From Litomosoides sigmodontis (taxonomy: Eukaryota > Nematoda > Chromadorea > Rhabditida > Onchocercidae): a stretch of DNA of 64,000 bases. The notes below the pieces were generated by a model. That model was given only the letters and a program-made list of their open reading frames with translations, did not search any database and was not told where the DNA came from. The stretch spans positions 2,778,238 to 2,842,237 of the forward strand of contig OY718808.1 of the NCBI GenBank assembly GCA_963070105.1, given 5' to 3'. Shown piece by piece: positions 52,033 through 64,000 of the stretch (its first letter is position 1; each line of letters opens with the position of its first letter). The position numbers and the translations under genes were made by a program.

Positions 52033-55000
52033 ATGGCAAATTTTATTAAAAAAATAGTTGATCGAGCAAGATCTCGATCAAAATCCCCAGTAAAGTATCA
52101 AAAAAATGATTATGAATTTTGGAAACACATGAAACAACAGCAGCACTCCTCACGTTACGAATCCTCACTGGAAGCAGCTGATTATTTCATGCATTCAAAG
52201 TATGAACCACAACTGCACCTCCATGTAAGTATTCTTACTCTATCTAAGCTTAAATTTAATTAAACTTTTAAAAAAAATTGATAAATTTTTGAACAAAGAA
52301 TGCTTTTTTGTAGATTTTTTTTCGGATGAGCAATTTTTGCTGCTGATTTGTTTCGAAATAGTTAACATTTTCGATAAGTTTATTTTGAAAAGAGCAAAAT
52401 AGTGTAATTTTGAGGGTGTAGTGAAAGAAGCAGAGGATTTGTTGAATATTTGTAAAAAAATTACTATTCGTAACTGAGCAACGATAGTTTCAAAGATTTT
52501 GATGAAAATTTTTTTGAGCAACATTAAAAAACCTAGCATTTCCACGTTTTAAATTTTTTAAAATTTGCTTACGTTTGTACAAAAAAAACCGATAAACTTC
52601 ATCATTTGCGTATTTTAAACTTGCTTATGTCAAAAGAAAACGTTAAAAATTATTGAGAGTCATTTTTTTTTCACTTTGAATAAATTATTTTTAAGCAATA
52701 AATTACTGAAAATTCTGTGAAATGTGAATAATTTATCTAATAGTAATAATTGTTAGTGTGATGAAAAAAGTGTAACGAAAGTTATTATTTCGAGAAGATT
52801 TAATCGGTAAATAAAAAATACAAATATGTTGTGTAAATTTCAAATGTAAAATTTTCCCGATTAACCTCCTAAAATAACCATGCTATTATCAGTTGCTTTA
52901 ACAAACACTCACACAATAATAAATATTAAACTTAAATGCATCAAACATTCAATTACATACAAAAAAATTTATAAAAAAATATAATTACAAGTGGTAAGCA
53001 TAAAATTTCATATAATTTAAATATTTTTTTAATTAGTTAACGAGAATTTTAATTTTTTTCTATTTTTTAAAATTATTTTATTATTTTTGATAATATATAG
53101 GATGATCAATGGGATGCATATCCACTTGATGTAACACCTCATTCTACCGTATCACATCAATCTGACATTAACAATTCTAACGATGAACAACTACTCATGC
53201 AAAGACGATCAAGTCTGACTCAACTTCATGTAACTTCTAAACACTTCATTCTCTCACAATAATTTTTACACCTAACAAATTTATAAAATATCTATCAATT
53301 AAAATAATTAAATTTATAGAAATTTTAAATATCAATTTGAATTACTTGAATCAAATTTAAATCGAAATTTACATCGAAAAAAGAAATGATTGAAAATTTT
53401 TCCATTTTGCAATCAAATGTAAAAAAGAAAATGTAAAACAATAAATTATAAACAATAATTTTCATATTAAAATAAATCATTGCAAATTAATTGTTCACAA
53501 TTATTCTAAAAAAAAAACTTTTTCTTTTTTTTTGAAGAATGATATAATGGACAATCGTAATGAAACAACAGACTCATTATCCAGTCCATTGAACAACTGG
53601 GATTATCACTCCAATGCATCAATTTTAAATATTAAACGGAAAGATTTTATTCCCAAAAAGCAACATATCAATCGTCCTCGATCAACCAGTCCATCAAAAA
53701 CCACGCAAACATCACTGGATGATTTCACCAAAAAAAGTCGCTCAAAGTAAAATTCACTTTTCTCATTTTTGTCACTTAAATTTTAGCCATTTCTTTTTTT
53801 TTTTTTTAAATTAGACAAATATATTGCAATGTTACGCCGTCGCATCTTTTACTGATATAGCATAACGCTGTAACTGTTTGCAAAATCAATCGCAAAGGAA
53901 AAATAAAAGTTTTTTTTTTCTTTCTTCAAATTTAATTTGGATCATTTAACAAATTACCAAATAAAAATTTTCGATCACTCATGAACTAAATTATTACAAT
54001 TCTTGTGGGTTGATCATTTTATTAAATTGTTGTTGCTCTCACTGTTATTGTTGCCGTTGTTGCTGTTGGTATTGTTGTTGTTGTTGTTATTGTTGTTGTT
54101 GTTGCTATTGTTGTTGTTGTTGTTGTTTCAGGTCGCCAATAAAAAAATTTCCTGAAATCACAGAAACTTTGGATTATTTATCATCGCAATGTCAATTGGG
54201 CGGATGTTCTGCAACACTTATTGTTCAGGTATCATTGAGAATTTTACCTGAAACTTCTTCTGACTTCTCTTTTTTTTATCCCACCGAATCATTTTACCTC
54301 CTCTTTCTTTCTTTCTTTTTTTTTTTGCTCAATAAAATTTACTGGAAAAATAATTTTAGGATACAAAATTTTTGGTTTGCAAACATCAACTTTCGCACGT
54401 TAGTGATTATTTTCGAGCGTTATTCCTTGCCAATAAATCAACACCAATACCGGGTGCTTATCACAATTCGTGCAACGAATTCGCCGTTGTTGTTTCATCA
54501 TTTAAGCATCCTCCACCAGCCACACAATTTAAATGGTTTTTGGAAAGTGTCATTCAGGGACCTGTTTTTGGTGATATAACAGGTATTGCTATATCATACA
54601 GAGTAACACTCAGTTGCATATTTGGTAAAGAAATAAGCTAATTAAAAAATGAATTTAGCAAAAAAAAAAAGAATGGAAAAAAGTGGATCCAGCATCGTGT
54701 GCATCTAAATTATCTCCACACTGCCGTTTTGTTTAATTTTAATTTGATCAGTATTTTTCTCGTGAAATACACCTTTCAGTCATTTAATAAAAACGTAAAT
54801 TTTGATCTAAATTTTAATCAATTATCATAAGATATTTTATGAATGCGAATGAATCAATAATTCTAGCATTTTCGAAATATGCAACTCTTTAATTAGCTCT
54901 ACTACGATCGGTTAAGTGTGAACTGCTAAACAAAGGAACACATTGAAGTGATGGAATAAATTAAATTATTTATTGTGATCATAGATGATACATTGGAAAC

Positions 55001-56290
55001 GTGCATGAGGTTGTCAAAACGATTTCGTGCTAAATGCTTGGAGATGAAATGTGCCCGATATATTCAAGTTAATGTGAGTATTCAAATTTACACCTTACAT
55101 ATGTAGATTATTTAGAGTTAGCTAAATAAATTGTAACTCCTTCTCTCCAAATATATTATGTTACTAGTTAAAAGGAAATACTGATGTAACTTAAATTTAA
55201 TAACTTAATTAAAAAAGAATTTGATTTTATGTTTTAGCGAAAACAAATAAATTTGTACAAATTCACTGCGATGCAACGAATGGCAATTCTTTCACTTTTT
55301 CTTTTGCGTATTGGAAATTCTAAAAATAAATTAAAATGAAAAGTAGCAAATTCTATTTTTTATATTTTTTGACTGAATAAATCGCATAATAATTTATCAC
55401 TTCGTTGTGATATTACAGGATAGCAAAATCATCAAAAGCTTAACAATATGAAGAAATATAAAATTTTTTTTGCAATTTGAATTTAACTTTATTACCGCAA
55501 AATTAAAATTATTTCTGCGATCATGTTAGGTAGCAAAACGAACTCCAATGATAGCGCTATGTTGGTTAAATTGGGTGCTAAAGCACAAATTCGATCAGAC
55601 CACACATGATGCTTGCCTTCCATGTGTCGCTACTGCTTCGGTACGATGTTTGGAGGAACATCGAAATTTAATTTCAGAACGTCTGTTAGCTGATTTATTC
55701 GCAGCTAAGCTGCGAACACTATACGATCAGGTTAGATGAAATCTTAATTTCATTAATGAAAAATCTTAGTTTTTTAATTAAAATGCTTTATTTATCACAG
55801 CTGATGATCGATCATAACAACGTATGGAAAAACATCCATAAGTAAATTTATGTTATAGGCGGTAAGTGTCTTTCAAACAATTCATAGCATGGATCATTTC
55901 TATGTGGACGTTATCAAATGTCCAAGTTGTGGACGTCAACGAGAGCAAGGAAAAGTTCGCATACAGGCTAGTCCATGCAGGTACGTTTAAATCTATTTTT
56001 TGTTAAAATTACATTTTTTTATTTTTTGAAATAAACAATTTAAATTTGCTAAATAAATTAATGTCTTTCATTGTTGAAGGAAAATGCTTGGTTGTGAGCG
56101 ATGTTTGCGAGAATATGGTTGCAATTTGAGCGGCAAAGATCACAAGGATCTTCAGGCATGCTATCAATGTGAACATGGCTTAATAGTGCTAAATGATGAG
56201 ACAACCGATTGTCACTGTCAAATACCACTGTTAGCTTCACATTTGAAAGGCTTACAATCTCATTTTCTACCACTCACAAGTAATCACTAA
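52033..56290 (+). CDS. BTB-like protein with Arg/Ser-rich N-terminus and cysteine-rich C-terminus
   Basis: Nine exons join in phase: 52033-52224, 53101-53229, 53538-53746, 54132-54228, 54360-54582, 54985-55073, 55530-55730, 55859-55980, 56080-56290 (490 aa). The N-terminus has an RS-type stretch (IVDRARSRSKSPVKYQ) and a Ser/Thr-rich low-complexity part. Residues ~190-310 have BTB-like features: DTKFLVCKHQLSHVSDYFRAL resembles the BTB core (FxxHKxxLAxxSxxFRAxF), followed later by ETCMRLSKRFRAKCLEMKCA. A helical BACK-like part follows. The C-terminus holds paired cysteines (CPSCGRQ, CERCLREYGC, CYQCEHG, CHC), as in a zinc-binding ribbon. BTB proteins often act as cullin-3 adaptors or in transcription; which applies here is unknown. 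Two acceptors end in GAAG rather than CAG. Confidence 0.8.
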
Positions 56291-57227
56291 TATCGCTCTC
56301 TTTTTTCTTTTTTATTTCAAATCCCCAGCTTATCATCATCCATTTCAATTGTCGCAAGTTTTTGCATTTTTGAGTTATCCAATTTCAAAAAAAAAAAGTT
56401 CGTTTTCTTCTACTATTGCTGCTCAACGATTAATTCGGTTACTACTGAACATTTGACAATACGTTTAATAATGAGCCAATTATCTAACTGATCATGCTAG
56501 AAAAAATTTTAAATTTTCAAAAAATAACGTATGTATATAGAATGAAAATTATCAACTCATTGATTATCGAAAGAATATTAATTGACTACAAATGGACTTC
56601 CTTTTTCGAAATGTTTGTAATATGCTAAATGAAAAAATTCGATATTCAATTTAGTTTCTCATTTTTATTTCATCTACTATATATCTGTGGTCATGCATTC
56701 ATCCTATTTCAATAAACTTCAGCGATCATTGACATTACGCAATCATTTCAACATTTAAATATAACTCTTTCACACGCTACTCGAAAGTTCATTTAAAAAT
56801 AATTACTAATAAATGATATCCATAAATACCGAAAATTAATTGCACAGTTAAATGAAGTGATAATATCTTCGAGCTCATTGGATTATGATGAATGCGTGCC
56901 AATTCATAACAATTTAAGTGTCGAAACTACTTAAAGATGCCATTTAAAACGGCAAAAAAATTACGAATTATCTTTCGATCAGTTGCATATTGGTCTTTTT
57001 TTTTCTCTTAACAAATCAGAGCGATCCAATACTTCGTTGTTGCAAAAAAATGAAATAAACTAAATGATATGTGTCAAGTATTTCTCGCCCATTCTCAATC
57101 TCTTCCTATATTACTGTCTTTTTAATGTTACATGAATAAAAGCTAATCATCAACTTGAAAAAAAAAACCATTGACTGAAATTATTTTCTGCGAAATATCA
57201 AAAAAAACGCTTAATGATTATATTAAT

Positions 57228-57472
57228 TTGCAAATCGTTCCTACAGTCAAATAATACAACTACCATTATAAATTGTTTGAAGTGAAAGTTTTTGAAATTT
57301 AAACAACAAAAAAAAAAAACTAATCAATACCCCAACATGATATCTGTGCCATGCTATTACATTAAATCGCAAATTGCTCCTACAGTCAAATAATACAACT
57401 ACCATTATACATTGTTTGAAGTGAAATTTTTTGAAATTTAAACAACAAAAAAAAACTAATCAATACTCGAAC
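57228..57472. repeat. Direct duplication of a ~110-bp segment
   Basis: A segment beginning GCAAATCGTTCCTACAGTCA and ending in poly-A then CTAATCAATAC occurs at about 57230-57332 and again at about 57369-57464, offset about 139 bp, with few differences (for example CGTTCC versus TGCTCC). The copies share an internal A-run. Confidence 0.9.
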
Positions 57473-57659
57473 ATACCTGTGCTAGAACGCTATACTAGTA
57501 CATTCAGAGTAGAAGAGGGGTGTTGTGAAATTATTTGTTGGAGAAGTTTGCTTGGTTAGTAGTTCTTTCTTGTGAGTGTAGTTGTATGAATTGATTTATC
57601 CACTACAACAATGATACAATACCATCAGCATCCACTATCGCTCGTGGGACCACCATTTC

Positions 57660-57875
57660 CTCTCTGAAAATCTCCCGCCCGTTCCCCCTACTTCCATCCG
57701 AGAATGCCTCCTTGTTGGAAACATGCTCTATACATATACACCACTACCCTCTCCGAGAACTTCCCGCCTGATCCCCCTACTTCCATACAAGAAGAATGCC
57801 TCCTTTTCGGAAACATGATCTACGTGTACACCACTATCCTCTCCGAGAACTTCCCGCCTGATCCTCTGATCTACA
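57660..57875. repeat. GC-richer minisatellite of ~85-95-bp units
   Basis: Two and a half imperfect units containing CTCTCCGAGAACTTCCCGCC, TGATCC, CTACTTCCAT, GAATGCCTCC, GGAAACATG and ACACCACTA. It is clearly richer in C and G than the surroundings. Parts stay open on both strands, but the periodicity argues for a repeat, possibly a fragment of a dispersed family. Confidence 0.85.
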
Positions 57876-59421
57876 TATGCATATATATATATAGTTGCTA
57901 GAGAGGGGCGAGTTACAGACACTAAGTGATTGGTCGACGGATTGGTAACAAACGTGGGAAACAGTTTGGCCGAGTAATACAATGAATGGGCACATTACAT
58001 GACAGATTAACTAGCATGGAGGTGGAGGGGAGGGGGGGGGGAGCGGGAGTAGAGGGATACGATAGATGATCGATGAATGGATTGCATTTAAATGAATAGT
58101 TGAAATAAGAATATTACATAGAAATATTTACAATAAATGTATTTCCCATTAGACATTCTCAGGTTTCTCGACAGAAAGTATCATTTTATCGCATATCAAT
58201 TTTACATGTAAATTTTGTAAATTTGTAAAAAAAAAAATTGTGAAAGTTGCAAAAGAAGGATGATTGTGTTCAAAAGAAATTTCTAAAATACTGAAATTAA
58301 CTTGCTAATGAAAAATATAAATTTTACGGGAAATGAGGGGAGATTGTGGAACGAAGCATAATAATAGAGTGAAAAATGCATAAATGGTAATGAAAGATAA
58401 CAAGGCAAGGAATGTAATCAAGCGGTTACTGAATACAAAAGAATCATCCATTTTGATTTGACGTTAAAAGTGATGAATGACAATAATTAATTTCAGTGAT
58501 ATGTAATATTCAATATGATTTGGTTAACTTTGTGATGAATGAAAACCAATAAACATGTCATTATTAGCGTGATTTCTGAAATTTTGGTAAAAACCATATG
58601 AAAATATAGCTACATACAACGTAAAATTAGATAAAACGAACCGACATTGAAAGATACCGGTATTTCCTGATTAAAAGTATGCCGGTATTTCCTGATTTCA
58701 CTAATAGAGTAAGTTCCTTATCCGATACATAACTTGATAAGTTTCGCAATTAATACGTTAAACCATCCTCAAGCATCTACTATTTCTCATTATTTTTCGA
58801 TTCCTAATTTACCAAATATGCAACAGTAAAGAAAAGGAATATCAAATGTTTGGATTAAAATTTACATCAACACTCATATCATCACGTACTTTGCGTACTC
58901 AAAGAGCACATTTGTTGATTTTAAAACACTCGAAACAAGCCTAAAAATAATAAATATGCTATTTCCTATCGGTTTAAGAGAAATCACTAGAAATACATTA
59001 GCGTACAATGTATTAAGTGGCTAGATTTAACAATAAGTAATAAACATCAGTAATTATGCACAATTTTATAAAGCTGGCAAAAATTTTACTTTTTTATTTG
59101 AAAGAACTTTTTGAAAAGAAGCTTTTAGTCATCCGACAGAACTTAAAAAATTTTTTACTCTAGTTAGCTAACCCATAAAACACTGCAAACATGGTATCAT
59201 AAAACTTGCAGATGAACGCTTTTTTAAACTCGGAAGAATGAGGAAAACAGTTTCTGACTCATCGTTTCGTCCTTCAACTAAATGGTCTTGCGCAAACACT
59301 TCCGGCGTCACTCTACAATTTAAAAGCGAATCCATATTTTGAATACTTATCTAACAGTAAATATTATGATCACATGTCAGCCAGCAGTACGAAGTAAGCA
59401 TTCATCATTTGTTTTGCAATG

Positions 59422-60427
59422 TCATCTGTGTGAGTTGTCTGATCGTTTCTCAAATATTCGCAGAAACTTTCCTTTCGAAAATTGCTTAGCTGAAATTTTT
59501 GTTTGCAATAATTTTAAGCCTTCAGAATTACCCAAACAACAATTTCACAAATTTTTTACGCATGCGCTATGAAGGCACATCTTAACGTAGGCTGCAAAAT
59601 TTGATAACTAAAAAATTAATGAAACGAAACAACCTTCTTCAATTCCTAATGTGTAGGCGGAATTTTGCAAACTCCTTACATATTCCATTAACTGATCGGC
59701 ACTAAACTGGCCAAGTTCTAAACGAACAAGAAATTAGTCTTAAAACTTGCAACGAACCCACGAAAAAATGATCGTCTGAAATTAGTAAAGGATCCATGAA
59801 ACTGACTTGATGTTTAAGTTAAACTGCATTTTCATTTATAACACCGAAAACATATTTCTGTGCACGCTTACCGTTAACGAGACGTACATCTTGCGTATCG
59901 AGCTCGGTTCGAAAACGGTTTGATTTAAAATCACCAGCAGTTGTCTAAAAAAAACAGTGCAATCCAACAGCACTCTACCCGACACAGATGTATGTGATAA
60001 ATAGTTACATGAAACAGTAATTACTTTGCTAAAAATCAAATATCATTTAAAACGCAGCGATAAAAATACCAAGAGTTAATTATAGGAAAAAAAACAGCAA
60101 ATCACAATTAGTGTCTCTGAAACAAGTTGCTTAATTAGATTATAGATTTAACATGAAACACTTGAGTAATTGATAAAGCTCATTTCGTATACCATGAGCT
60201 TCAACGTGGAAAATACTTATACTTAATATTCTATGCTTAACTTACTGAAGTAAAGTTGATCACACATTAGCAAAGTAAACTACAAGTCTTACAGTTAACG
60301 TTCTGTTCATATCCCAAGCGCCGGGTACATTTTCTGGAAAAAGTTCAGGTGATTTCCGATGAGCGATATTTTCATTGCAAATAAGACTTGTACTCTTTGA
60401 TTTCTCAACCGCCTGATTATCGTCCAT
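59422..60427 (-). CDS. lin-52: LIN-52, MuvB/DREAM complex subunit
   Basis: Nuclear scaffold subunit that ties the MuvB core to Rb-family pocket proteins in the DREAM repressor complex. Four exons join in phase on the minus strand: 60293-60427, 59872-59944, 59634-59717, 59422-59489 (119 aa, normal for LIN52). Matches to animal LIN52: RKSPELFPENVPGAW near residues 24-38, ELGQFSADQLMEYVRSLQN then SAYTLGIEE in the centre, and the C-terminal FSKGKFLRIFEK. An LxCxE pocket-protein motif, LICNE, lies at residues 15-19, seven residues before Ser26-Pro27, the position of the regulated serine in human LIN52. A TTTCTTTCAG acceptor lies three bases before the ATG, a likely spliced-leader site. GTAAGG inside exon 3 is a decoy donor, since the conserved protein runs through it. 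Confidence 0.95.
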
Positions 60428-61073
60428 GTTCTGAAAGAAAAAAGCCAACACACATCAAATATATTCTGACGAAAATCTTTCACAATATCTCATTTAGCAA
60501 CGTATTTTGAAGGCCTATCATTTGCAGCGATTGCACAGGCCTTCCTCTAATTTTACGCCAAAGGTATTTAAATAACGCTAAGATAAAGGAGTAACAAACA
60601 ATAACAATTTCTTAAAACTCACTCATATAAGGAATCACATCTAACAGTAACAAACAGTACAGCATTAGACCAGAACGCCACCCTTCGAACGACACTCAGC
60701 GCCAAATTTTTACTCAACAACTTACATCATGTACGACTTAGTTTTTACCGCTCGGCCCTCAATTCAGAAATATGCATTTGTGAAAGTAAAGGTGTGTGTG
60801 TGTGTGGTCGGTGAACGTTTGATGAGTGTTAAGTGTGAGGATAGTAAGTAGAGGTAAAAGGAGAGATAGAGTCAGGTGAAACAGGTGAAGCAAAGAGGTC
60901 ACGTAATGGAGATGAGACGCCAAATAGTCCATTTGATGAAAAATGACTCAAGCAGTACCAGTTTATTTTATTTTCTTTTCTTTTTTAGAACCTTCAAATA
61001 CTCTCTTTGTTTGAAGTTAATCGTTTTTTTTTTTAAGACATTAGTTTCTATCTTTACAGATTGCATGAAGCAT

Positions 61074-61341
61074 TTGCATTTACAATCATCCTTAATTAGC
61101 AATTTAATTTTTAGACATTACGTAATGCTGATAAGGTAGGACAAATTTTGCACAGTGCTGCAATATCATCGGAAACGAATCGTCGTGGTTTGTGATAGTG
61201 GCGGTAAAATTGAGTTCAAAGGTCAAAGCTCCCGTCTCCTTATCAAGTATGCCTTTTGCTTTGTGGAAATTAAACAGTTTAACGCATTTACAATCATCCT
61301 TAATTAGCAATTTAATTTTTAAACATTACGTAATATCTAAT
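61074..61341. repeat. Direct repeat of ~60 bp flanking ~145 bp
   Basis: CATTTACAATCATCCTTAAT followed by TAGCAATTTAATTTTTAGACATTACGTAAT occurs at about 61077-61126 and again at about 61284-61333 with one or two changes, 207 bp apart. Confidence 0.9.
61104..61310 (-). CDS. Open frame of unknown origin between direct repeats (possible exon or gene fragment)
   Basis: 68 codons on the minus strand, ATG at 61310 to a stop at 61104. The middle reads like real protein: KAKGILDKETGALTFELNFT, then ATITNHDDSFPMILQHCAKF, with a balanced amino-acid mix unlike chance frames nearby. Both ends fall inside the duplicated flanking sequence, so the ATG and stop may be incidental and the true coding part may be an exon or the remnant of one. 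No family recognised. Confidence 0.3.
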   Translation of the reverse strand: MLIKDDCKCVKLFNFHKAKGILDKETGALTFELNFTATITNHDDSFPMILQHCAKFVLPYQHYVMSKN

Positions 61342-63660
61342 ATTATTTCTCATTTAAGTGAGGGTTTTTTTTTCTCGAAATTGACAAATTTTTTTTCTGA
61401 ATAAGTTTACCAGACAGTGAACAGAGAGGAGTGAATTTGATAAAGTTTTTTCTGTTTGCTTTTCTCAATTCTGATCGAAGCAATGGCAGAGTATTCTGTA
61501 CGAATTTCTACGAATTCTCTCGATCATCAATTTTTCTTCCTCATTTTCCACCTTATTTCCAGTCTCTAGTGAGTTATAAACTAGAATTTTGTTTGGATTA
61601 TACTTTAGAAAAGTCTAGAAGACTCTTTGTCAGGCCCACTGCTTTGCAAACTGATCCGAATTTTATCGTTGTATGCATGTCGTAAGAAGAGCAGTAGAAT
61701 CGATTTCGATTTCCAATATCGATTTTCGTAAATGATTAATTTACACATTTGTAATGAAAGTTAAATTTCTGTGACTTCTTTTAAAGCCTGTTAATTCTCA
61801 TTAATGTGAATCAAACATCCACAACCTATTCCTTCACTTATTTAACTTGCATTATTTTAAAAACTTTTATAGTTTATATCGATCGAATTTTATGGATAAC
61901 TTCTTTTCTTCTTCATATTAAAGAAATTTTTTTTGTTATTATCAATATTTTATTGTTAGCAAAATTATTGATATAACCGTTCGTATTTGTTGTTTTTTTC
62001 TCTTTGTTAAGCTTAAAATTGTGTTCCCTCATTTTAGACTATTTTTTGCTATTATTTTTAATTTTAATGAAATTTTTCGTTTTATACTAGATTTCGCCTT
62101 TGATACATCAACAAATGGAATGCTGAAAGAGAGAGCGAGAGAGAGAGCGAGAGAGAGCGAGAGAGAGAGAGAGAGAGAGAGTTAAACAAAAAGTAGAAGA
62201 ATGGAAATTTGCAATGTAATATTTTGCTACTACTTACCGGTTTTTCCACTTGTTCTTTTTCTCAACGAAGAAAAAAACTGCAATGAAAACTTCAAACTGC
62301 AATTTTTCCTTCTCTAATTTGGACTTTCATTTTTATTTATTTCATAAATAACACTAACTGAACAATGAAATGACAAATGAAGTGATTTTTTTCCTGCTTT
62401 TGTTGAAATGTTAGAGAAAATATTGATGGAAATTTTTGTTTTTAGTAAATTTTGCATTTGTCATCTTGAACATTGATAACTAATTATTATCATTAGTTGA
62501 CATGTTCGACATTCATAGCCTACTTTTGCTAGTTATCATTTTGAACATTTTGTTAATTAACTATTGCTATCAATTGTCAGTTGTAATCATGCTATAGCAT
62601 TTGTGTATAATTTGAAAAGGTTAATGAAAGCTAACAATTATTTTTTTTGGTCCAATAGCTATTTCAGGTTTCTGAAAGTGTGTAACCTCCCTTGCATTTC
62701 GTCCTATGACTCGTTGGGAAATTTATTTCGATGTTTTTAATGGCATGTGAAGTGGTAATTTCCGCAGTTCGAATAGGAAATATGTTTTCGTGAATTATTA
62801 TTATTTTCCTTTTTTTTTTTTTTTTTTTTTTTGAAAGCAACAGTTTTTTTTTGATATTGGAACTGAGCATTGATTATTCATTTAAAACAACACTTAAATG
62901 AAATTTTGTTAAATTTAATTTTCTCTCTCTTAGACATTGAATTAATAAATAATTATTCCAAATTTTAATTTACACTTAAATTTGATAAAAGTATGTTATT
63001 ACGTTTATCATTGTAATTTTATAGGAATACTAAAGTAATACATATTTGATTAGCATAATCGTAACGAGTAGGGCTTATTGTCGTAATACAAATCCCATCC
63101 CTAAATGGTTACCTTCATTGACCCAAGGAACTGGACAGTATATTTCTTCAGCTTATAAGTATCTGTTTATAAGTGTACTCATTTATAAGTATCTAGTGTG
63201 TTTTTTTTCCTGTACGATTCGTATAATTATGTGCTTTTTTTTTTTTAAATTAAAAATTCACATTAAGAAAGGTAGGCGTAGAATGGACAGTGAGTTGCTC
63301 AGCGTACCTGTGATAGCAGGACAGCACGCAATAGCAACTAATTAGAAAGCATTAGCCTAAGCAGCTGTTCTTAGTACAACGGTGTATGTGTGCAGTAGGG
63401 AAATACACGTAGTAAACGTAGACGTAGGACAGTGCACAGGACACGTAGTACGTATACACGTAGTAATCTTATGCAGATGATCAATGTTATACCTAAGTAA
63501 CGGGTTCTTCTGATACGGTTAATTCTAATCATTAAAAGTTATGCAAATCAATAACGTCAATAAAAAAAGGTAGCACTATAGTATAGATATGATGGAAATA
63601 GATATACGCATATACCTAAATATTTACGTACGTGCTAACAATAGCTGTAGTACAAGTACT

Positions 63661-63664
<4 letters not shown>

Positions 63665-63699
<35 letters not shown>
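63665..63699. repeat. Short (TA)n array
   Basis: About 35 bp of alternating T and A near the right edge of the window. Confidence 0.95.
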
Positions 63700-64000
63700 C
63701 ATTAATTTAAAACATAAATTCGAAATTATTTTTTTCTTTAATAATGATTAATGAACGACTACGCTTACTGTTAAACAGTGGTTTGACTTCAATTTAAAAC
63801 AAAAGAAAGGGAAAAGAAAACATCGATCAATGGAAGAGTGCTTGAAATGCATTCTTTGAAGTATTATGCAAATTTTTGACGAAGGAATAGCATGATAGCA
63901 GTAAATGGATTTTTCTTCTCATCTAAGCAATTAATATTTCCAATAGGTAATTTTTAAGTTAAGAAGTGTTCTTTTCTGTGGAAAATACTTCCGCCTTTTA

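Larger units (their letters stand above)
56291..59421. other. Intergenic region between the BTB-like gene and lin-52
   Basis: Separates the converging BTB-like gene and lin-52. It contains a duplicated ~110 bp segment, a GC-richer minisatellite and a short G run (about 58026-58042). Around 58657-58700 the string CCGGTATTTCCTGATT occurs twice, 27 bp apart. No supported gene. Confidence 0.5.
60428..64000. other. Right-end region without a firmly supported gene
   Basis: Contains a GT tract (about 60791-60806), a direct duplication around 61074-61341 with an open frame inside it, a GA tract (62127-62181), a T-run (62811-62832), a TA tract (63665-63699) and an ACGTAGTA-rich stretch (63407-63466). 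The first part is probably the upstream region of lin-52. No exon pair with good splice sites was found. Confidence 0.45.

Noticed and set aside
59339..59572. 77-codon plus-strand frame
   Set aside because: Overlaps the conserved last exon of lin-52 on the other strand, which explains its non-random look.
61431..61685. 84-codon plus-strand frame with fairly balanced composition
   Set aside because: No matching splice sites or family motif; possible fragment but not enough support to list.

Overview
The window reads as nuclear DNA of a nematode. It is AT-rich with long A/T homopolymer runs. Genes are broken by introns that end in the nematode-type TTTTCAG/TTTTAG acceptor and start with GTAAGT-like donors. 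The best matches are nematode families: a GSP-1-type PP1 phosphatase, LIN-52, TIL/thyroglobulin/WAP protease-inhibitor modules and a Ly-6-like secreted protein. I cannot name the species; a clade III (spirurid/filarial-like) worm would fit the texture, but that is an impression. No bacterial, viral or transposon gene was recognised.

All gene models below were assembled by hand from exons whose reading phases join correctly across each intron. From left to right: (1) the 3' half of an amine-type GPCR (+, about 0.5-3.5 kb), followed at once by a ~730 bp AAT array; (2) a four-exon Ly-6/uPAR-like secreted protein (+, 7.4-9.2 kb); (3) an eight-exon protein (-, 11.6-17.0 kb) carrying three protein phosphatase 1 docking motifs; (4) about 9 kb with no gene I can support, full of microsatellites; (5) the PP1 catalytic subunit gene gsp-1 (+, 26.2-29.5 kb, eight exons), in a stretch visibly less homopolymer-rich than its flanks.

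Next come three co-oriented minus-strand genes: (6) an SLC46/PCFT-like major facilitator transporter (31.2-35.5 kb, 11 exons); (7) a Cu/Zn superoxide dismutase-like protein that has lost most metal ligands (36.3-38.7 kb, 5' end not found); (8) an ~820-residue secreted protein with six TIL domains, one thyroglobulin type-1 domain and WAP-like cysteine clusters (39.1-45.4 kb, 12 exons). Then (9) about 6 kb of repeats including a ~660 bp AAAT array and one orphan terminal exon (51.0-51.2 kb, -); (10) a nine-exon BTB-like protein with an Arg/Ser-rich N-terminus and a cysteine-rich C-terminus (+, 52.0-56.3 kb); (11) the MuvB/DREAM subunit lin-52 (-, 59.4-60.4 kb) with a canonical LxCxE motif; (12) a gene-poor right end with small duplications.

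The clearest functional link is between items 3 and 5: a PP1 catalytic subunit and, about 9 kb away, an unrecognised protein with SILK and RVxF-type PP1 docking sites. Items 2, 7 and 8 are, or are likely to be, secreted and could face the host or the body cavity; that is inference.
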